Shown in pieces: positions 59,279 through 64,000 of a stretch of DNA of 64,000 nt. The stretch is from assembly GCA_000697055.1 (NCBI GenBank), contig JNDT01002371.1, positions 186,001-250,000 on the forward strand, written 5' to 3'. The translations under genes and the position numbers were made by a program. Origin of the DNA: Saksenaea vasiformis B4078. Taxonomy: Eukaryota; Mucoromycota; Mucoromycetes; Mucorales; Saksenaeaceae. Positions within the stretch are counted from its first letter, which is position 1; every line of letters starts with the position of its first letter. The notes below the pieces were generated by a model. It was not told the origin of the DNA and did no database searches. It was given only the letters and a program-made list of their open reading frames with translations.

Positions 59279-60906
59279 ATGTACCCACATCAAACCCTAC
59301 TTCACCATCAGCAATCGCCTTCCCTAGCGATCGCCGATGCCGGTGACTCTGTTCCCATGTACCAGCGATTTGTACCATGTGAAAACACCGTGTCCTTGCT
59401 ACCACCATCCTATCCTCTCCTGATTGCAGCAGAACCTCCACCAAGTGCTAGTGACCTGCATCCTATGATGACGCTCACCATACCCGAAATTGCGGATTTC
59501 GCTTCGTCCATGGTGCATCTCATGTGGCACGCGCGATGCCCAACAGCCATGGCGCTGCATGCTGTTTCCACGTTAAGTGACGTTACTCACACCGATGATC
59601 ACGATCTGTCGCATAGTAAAGAAATAGCAAACATTGCCGCCACCACCAGTGCTGCATTTAGGAAATTTAGCGAACAGGCATGTTGAAGGATATACATTCT
59701 TTTTTCTTTTCGATAGGAATACTGATCAGATCGAATGCAGATTCTGCAGGCAACTCAATTGTCAGAATCGGTAGTAATTTTATCATTGAAGTATATTGCA
59801 ATGTTATTACAAAGCAATCCTCAGATACAAGGTGCTGAGGGGTCCGAATATCGGCTTTTTACCGTGGCACTGATGCTAGGTAAATGCCGTTCCTATGAAA
59901 CACATCATTCTCACAAAGGGTCTTTTCCGTCTTGCTAGCCAATAAGTTTCTGGACGATAATACATTTACAAACAAGACGTGGTCGGAAATATCTGGCATG
60001 AATGCAGCCGATCTAGGTGTAATGGAGTTTGAGTTTTTGGATGTATTACAATTTCGAATGTGTGTTCGGAAAACTGAATTTGAACGGTGGAAGGTCGCAT
60101 TATTCACATTCAGACATCAGCTACAAGTTGCCAACCGGACCGAACATGGACAGATGGTTGAAACATCATCCAAAAGGATTGATTCATCCTTGTTGCCACA
60201 ACTAAAATCGTCATCATCTCCATCCTCGTGGTCTGAACACACCAAAAACGCCGTGAAACAACAGTATCAATACTACTATCTACTCTCCAAAGCTCAGCAG
60301 CCCTATTTTCCTACTCAGCATCTTAGTCAACGACCCATGCGTGTACCACTGAGGATTCCTGTACTTCCAATGTACATGAACACACACGCGACACAACAGA
60401 TCCCAACAACGTTGTCTCAGGCAGGCACGTTACCAACTCACAATCTCCCTGATGGACAGCTGGAACCGTCCACTGGAACCACGACTACAACAGCAACTAT
60501 GTCATCTTGTCAGCCATACTCAGGTGCCACGATACCCATGTCAAATCTCTTTCACAGCATTCAAGCATCTGCAATACAAAATACAAAGGATAGTCGGTTT
60601 ATATCACAATGTCAGACAAGACCGTATCTATCACATGCTCCACCACGAGTTGTTGCGACAAATGACTATGTACCCCCTCCCGCCACACCGGCTGAGACAG
60701 CAAGCAACATGTATTATAGCAACAACCAATTCTATGCAGGAGGAACCTACTATACAGAAGCATCCATGTACAATATGTATGGATTTCCGCAGTCAGCATT
60801 GAATTCGATGGATTGTTATACGTTGCCGCCATTGTTAGTGCCAATAACACCTCTCTGCACGTATCCACAGACAACTGAAAAAAGGTCCCGAAATTTGACT
60901 AAGTAA
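59279..60906 (+). CDS. PHO80/PCL-family cyclin, CLG1-like
   Basis: Three exons (59279-59681, 59730-59879, 59939-60906) give 506 residues. The cyclin box runs from about residue 60 to 215: EIADFASSMVHLMWHAR, FRKFSEQ, QATQLSESVVILSLKYIAML, SEYRLFTVALMLANKFLDDN TFTNKTWSEISGM (the PCL/PHO80 signature), and LGVMEFEFLDVLQFRMCV. The C-terminal 290 residues are low-complexity, rich in Gln, Pro, Ser, Thr and Tyr, without a second cyclin fold, as in CLG1-type cyclins. Such cyclins bind PHO85-like CDKs; the actual partner is unknown. The start ATG at 59279 lacks a better in-frame alternative. The first intron uses a GTTGAA donor that restores the cyclin helix. Confidence 0.85.
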
Positions 60907-60999
60907 AAAACAGAAGACTGTGGAGCAATCCCTCTTGATGCGTTCTATGATGGAAGATACATAAATATGTAATAAAGATTAATTTTTTTTTTGGTAAAT

Positions 61000-61620
61000 G
61001 TAAATAAAGAGACCGTTAGTAACCTTCCAACGAGACACTTCATCACGCGGATTTTGTGCAGAGCCGCTCACTATCTCGTAAAGTCGACAAAACCGTACGT
61101 TTGCTTGCATCAACTTGGCCCTCAGTGGACTCATAGTTTATTGGAGCAGCATAAAAAATTAAGGATACTTTGATGTCTTTTTACCTACCACAAAGTAATC
61201 CCACATAACTATGGGGGTCTAACGCACACCCTGGCCGGATGGGAGCGATATGAAGTTATTCTGGGGCGGCTGCTAGTGGTTAATACTCTGCAGAAGACTC
61301 GAAATGGTGCAGCATCTGGCGAGGTTCTGTCATGGAAAATAAGTGGCGCTGCGGGAAACAACAGTTATTTATGTGGTGGTGAACAGGGAGCCACACCACA
61401 GCCGAGACAGTTCGAGAGAGGTGTCATGCAGGCTAAACGATAGATAAAATGACACGAATGATCCTGTATACGTGATGCAGAACTGACATCCCTTACCGGG
61501 ATGTTTTTATGAAAGAACAGAGCCAAAGAAAAAAATTCATGTGTTCCTTTAAGTATGGGTTATTTTGAGTGGGAACCTGTCCATCTCTTGAAACATTTTA
61601 CTGCTTTCCAAAGGATACCG
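61000..61620 (+). repeat. Dispersed repeat family R1, long copy 6
   Basis: Colinear with the 35.8-36.6 kb copy: CTCAGTGGACTCATAGTTTAT, GAGCAGCATAAAAAA, TTTGATGTCTTTTTACCTACC, AAGTAATCCC, CTGCAGAAGACTCG, GAGACAGTTCGAGAGAGGTG, TCATGCAGGCTAAAC, TGACATCCCTTACCGGGATG, AACAGAGCCAAAGAA, AATTCATGTGTTCCTTTAAG. About 600 bases, non-coding now. Confidence 0.65.
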
Positions 61621-61842
61621 AAAAACCATCTCTGAAGCACCTCAATGCCAGACTCTGGTTATCCACGCGCGAGCTCTCCTTTGGATTAACGAAAAAATGA
61701 ACCGCTTCCCGCCGCAAAGATGCATTACTTTACAGCGCTAAATACACTTCGACTTGAATGTAATGTAACATTTATTTAATCCAAAGACTCGTTCAAATCC
61801 AGCATCGAGAAACTTGCTGCTTGTGAGGAGAGAAATGACGTT

Positions 61843-64000
61843 ATGCAGCGTTTAAACGCCGCTCCAACTGCGGGTGCCTGGCATGAAACGCGTAAAAGCT
61901 GTCAACTTGCTTTCGAAACACTTATTCCTCATGGCGAGCACTTGGTAAAACTCGCAATCGTAACATGCACATGTCTTACGGTGTTTACGTATGGACACTC
62001 ATTACAAATCATTTGTTACTAGGAATTCCGTTGGTTGGCTTGAAGCCCACTACATCGACGACAACGGATTACCCGGATTCTTTTTGGAAGGCAAATACTT
62101 GCCAGAACACCGTTGTATTGCAGAAAAACATTACAAGGATGCTGTTGAACAGATTTGTGAATATGGCGCTAACAACGGTGCAAGAAGTTGGGCAAAGAAG
62201 ATGATTGACTCTGACTTCTTGGTAAGCAGTTCCCGTCGTTAATCATAAGCATAATGACCTTGCATATGTGCCTGGTCCTTCACATACTTGTCGATATGAT
62301 AGTGCTTGCATTCAGGGATGACTTTAACATTTTGGCAAAATGCCCTCTTTCGCGCGAATCTGATCAAGGAACTCTATGCCATTGAACAATACCGATCCAT
62401 CGCGACTGGATCAGACGATCGTCGAGAAAACTTGGTAGAAGAACTTCCTGATAAACAGAACAAAGTGTCAAAAATACGTCTAAGTGTAAGTCATATAAAG
62501 CGAGAAACCATATATTACTCTTAGTGTTAAAATGCCATAGGTAGAGGAAACAGACAACCTTATGCTGGATCAGATGAATGTGTCGTTGATGTCATATCTG
62601 AAGACAGATGCAGTCAACAAAGTCTGTAACTATCGTAAGAAGAACGATAAGGAGAAATACATTATAGCGTAGGTTATTTCGTGAAGATGCACCAATCGTC
62701 AAAGGATACCAACTGGCCTAATCTACGTTACTTTTAGGATCACCATGAACAATGTTCTCGATCTGATGGATGAGTCTGAAGGCTGTCAATTAGATTTGCT
62801 TACAAAAGATCAGAGACAGCAACTAAAGCATCTGTTATATTTCCAAGGACCATATACTTGGCTTGATGATGATGTGGGTATCTCTAGAATCTTCATAATA
62901 GTAAGTTACCGTTGCATATAGGGACCTTCATATTCATATATTAATAACACGTACTTCTCTTGACGCTCTTAGACACGCGAAAAGTGGGAGTGGGTAAAAA
63001 TCAAATTCTATGGTAGATTGATTCAGCGTCCCACCGTGAAGATGCTATCATTATACCAGATCTGTGTGCACATGTAAGAACGTAGTCTCGCAAAAACGTC
63101 CACAAGGACGATCATTAATCTTATTTTGAGTTTTATGCATAGACTTACTTTGCATACCGAACAGAAAGACTTGTTTGATACCAACAGTAACTTGTCGGAG
63201 GCTGATTTTATTATTAAGGTGTGGGGCCTTACCATTGAGCATCTGTTTAAAGACACCAATGTTCGCCCTTGTTGGTATGTTTGTAACGATGTACTTGTAT
63301 TGCTCACAATTGCTACAACGGTACATAGGGAGAACACTATGTCATTAGGTGACAACAGTCTAAAACAGCGAACGGGCTTACGACTCTTATGCAAGGACAA
63401 TGTTGATGGATATGTGGTTGGTGTTGCAGAATTCGGGAAACAACAACCTTGTGAAATGAAGTATTATCACGACAAGTTGAAAGTGGTCATAAATTGCAAA
63501 AATCAACTTAACCGTGTTCTGACACGTTTTTGTGGCAACATTTCTAAAGTTAAGGTCTGCCTATTGTATTAGGTGAGTCTAGACGTGACGATTTATGGCT
63601 GGGGTGGGTTTTACGATGTTTCCCGAAAGCTTCAACCTTCAGGGAGTAGGCTGAAGGATGAGGTTACGGAGAATTGAAAATCAGCGGGCCGTAATTATCG
63701 ACGGAACGCAGTAATCGTCTTATTTGAAATTACGCTTTGTCTTTCTTTGCTTCATCTGAATGCTTCAAAGCCGAGTTGTACTGTATGTGGCTCGAACGTG
63801 ATGGGTTATATGTACTGCAAAAGCTTAAAACGTCTGGTGTGCCGACATCGCTTTCGACAATGAATGAGCAAATGGACGATTTTGTCGGCGGGCTGTCTAT
63901 GTTCCTGGTAAAATAGGATGCAATGTCTGATTAGCAACGTTAATAGGTCTTCTTCCTACTTTCTTAGTCTCTAACCACTGCCATGGCAAGGTTACGCCAC
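61843..64000 (+). CDS. Hypothetical protein of a repeated fungal family, 3' end outside window
   Basis: Exons joined by eye: 61843 (or upstream)-61988, 62023-62221, 62303-62485, 62541-62668, 62738-62873, 62973-63073, 63143-63274, 63329 to about 63555, and a further exon about 63779-63909; the gene probably continues past 64000. Segments: LPGFFLEGKYLPEHRCIAEK, FWQNALFRANLIKELYAIEQ, HLLYFQGPYTWLDDD, WEWVKIKFYGRLIQRPTVKM, LSEADFIIKVWGLTIEHLFK, then GLRLLC...VVGVAEFGKQ, and a terminal LYCMWLERDGLYVLQKLK. The D-x(n)-E-x-x-K arrangement in the VVGVAEFGKQ region recalls PD-(D/E)XK nuclease-like folds, but this is only an inference. The family seems multicopy (relic at 21.1-21.7 kb). The exon after 63555 is the least certain. 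Confidence 0.55.

Overview
The window is nuclear DNA of a filamentous fungus. It most resembles an early-diverging (Mucoromycota, Mucorales-like) genome. Genes are cut by many very short introns (mostly 40-80 nt, GT...CTAAC/CTGAC...AG, with a few GC-AG introns). Conserved proteins are single-copy housekeeping genes on both strands with no operons. Long AT-rich gaps hold decayed mobile DNA. The organism assignment is inferred from gene content and intron style; no marker gene was compared with a database.

Left part (1-20 kb): the 3' part of a paladin-like dual phosphatase, a stand-alone receiver-domain response regulator, the autophagy E2 ATG3, phosphoglucomutase, a ribosomal protein eS31 gene with a strongly diverged ubiquitin-like leader, mitochondrial acyl carrier protein, Sec61-gamma (SSS1) and a small acidic single-pass membrane protein. 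Middle (20-27 kb): a transposon graveyard with the tail of a repeated Mucorales-type protein family, a broken Fanzor (eukaryotic TnpB-like nuclease) and a MITE. Then come (27-47 kb) casein kinase 2 beta, an H4K20 methyltransferase (SET9/KMT5 type), a HutD plus succinylglutamate-desuccinylase/aspartoacylase-like fusion, a GST, nucleoporin NUP85, THO complex subunit 3 and an OMS1-like methyltransferase. Right part (47-64 kb): a second, more decayed Fanzor, tandem and dispersed repeats, a coiled-coil/acidic protein, a kelch-like receptor-shaped membrane protein, a PCL/CLG1-type cyclin, and a hypothetical protein of the same family as the relic at 21 kb that runs off the window end.

The genes do not form one pathway. 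The notable content is the pair of Fanzor relics with different inactivating lesions, the eS31 leader that has lost the ubiquitin hydrophobic patch and most lysines, the HutD-AstE fusion with all catalytic residues, and unusual gene structures (24-nt and 35-nt exons carrying active-site motifs, a start codon apparently split by an intron, GC-AG introns). All exon borders were read by eye from splice consensus, frame and family similarity.
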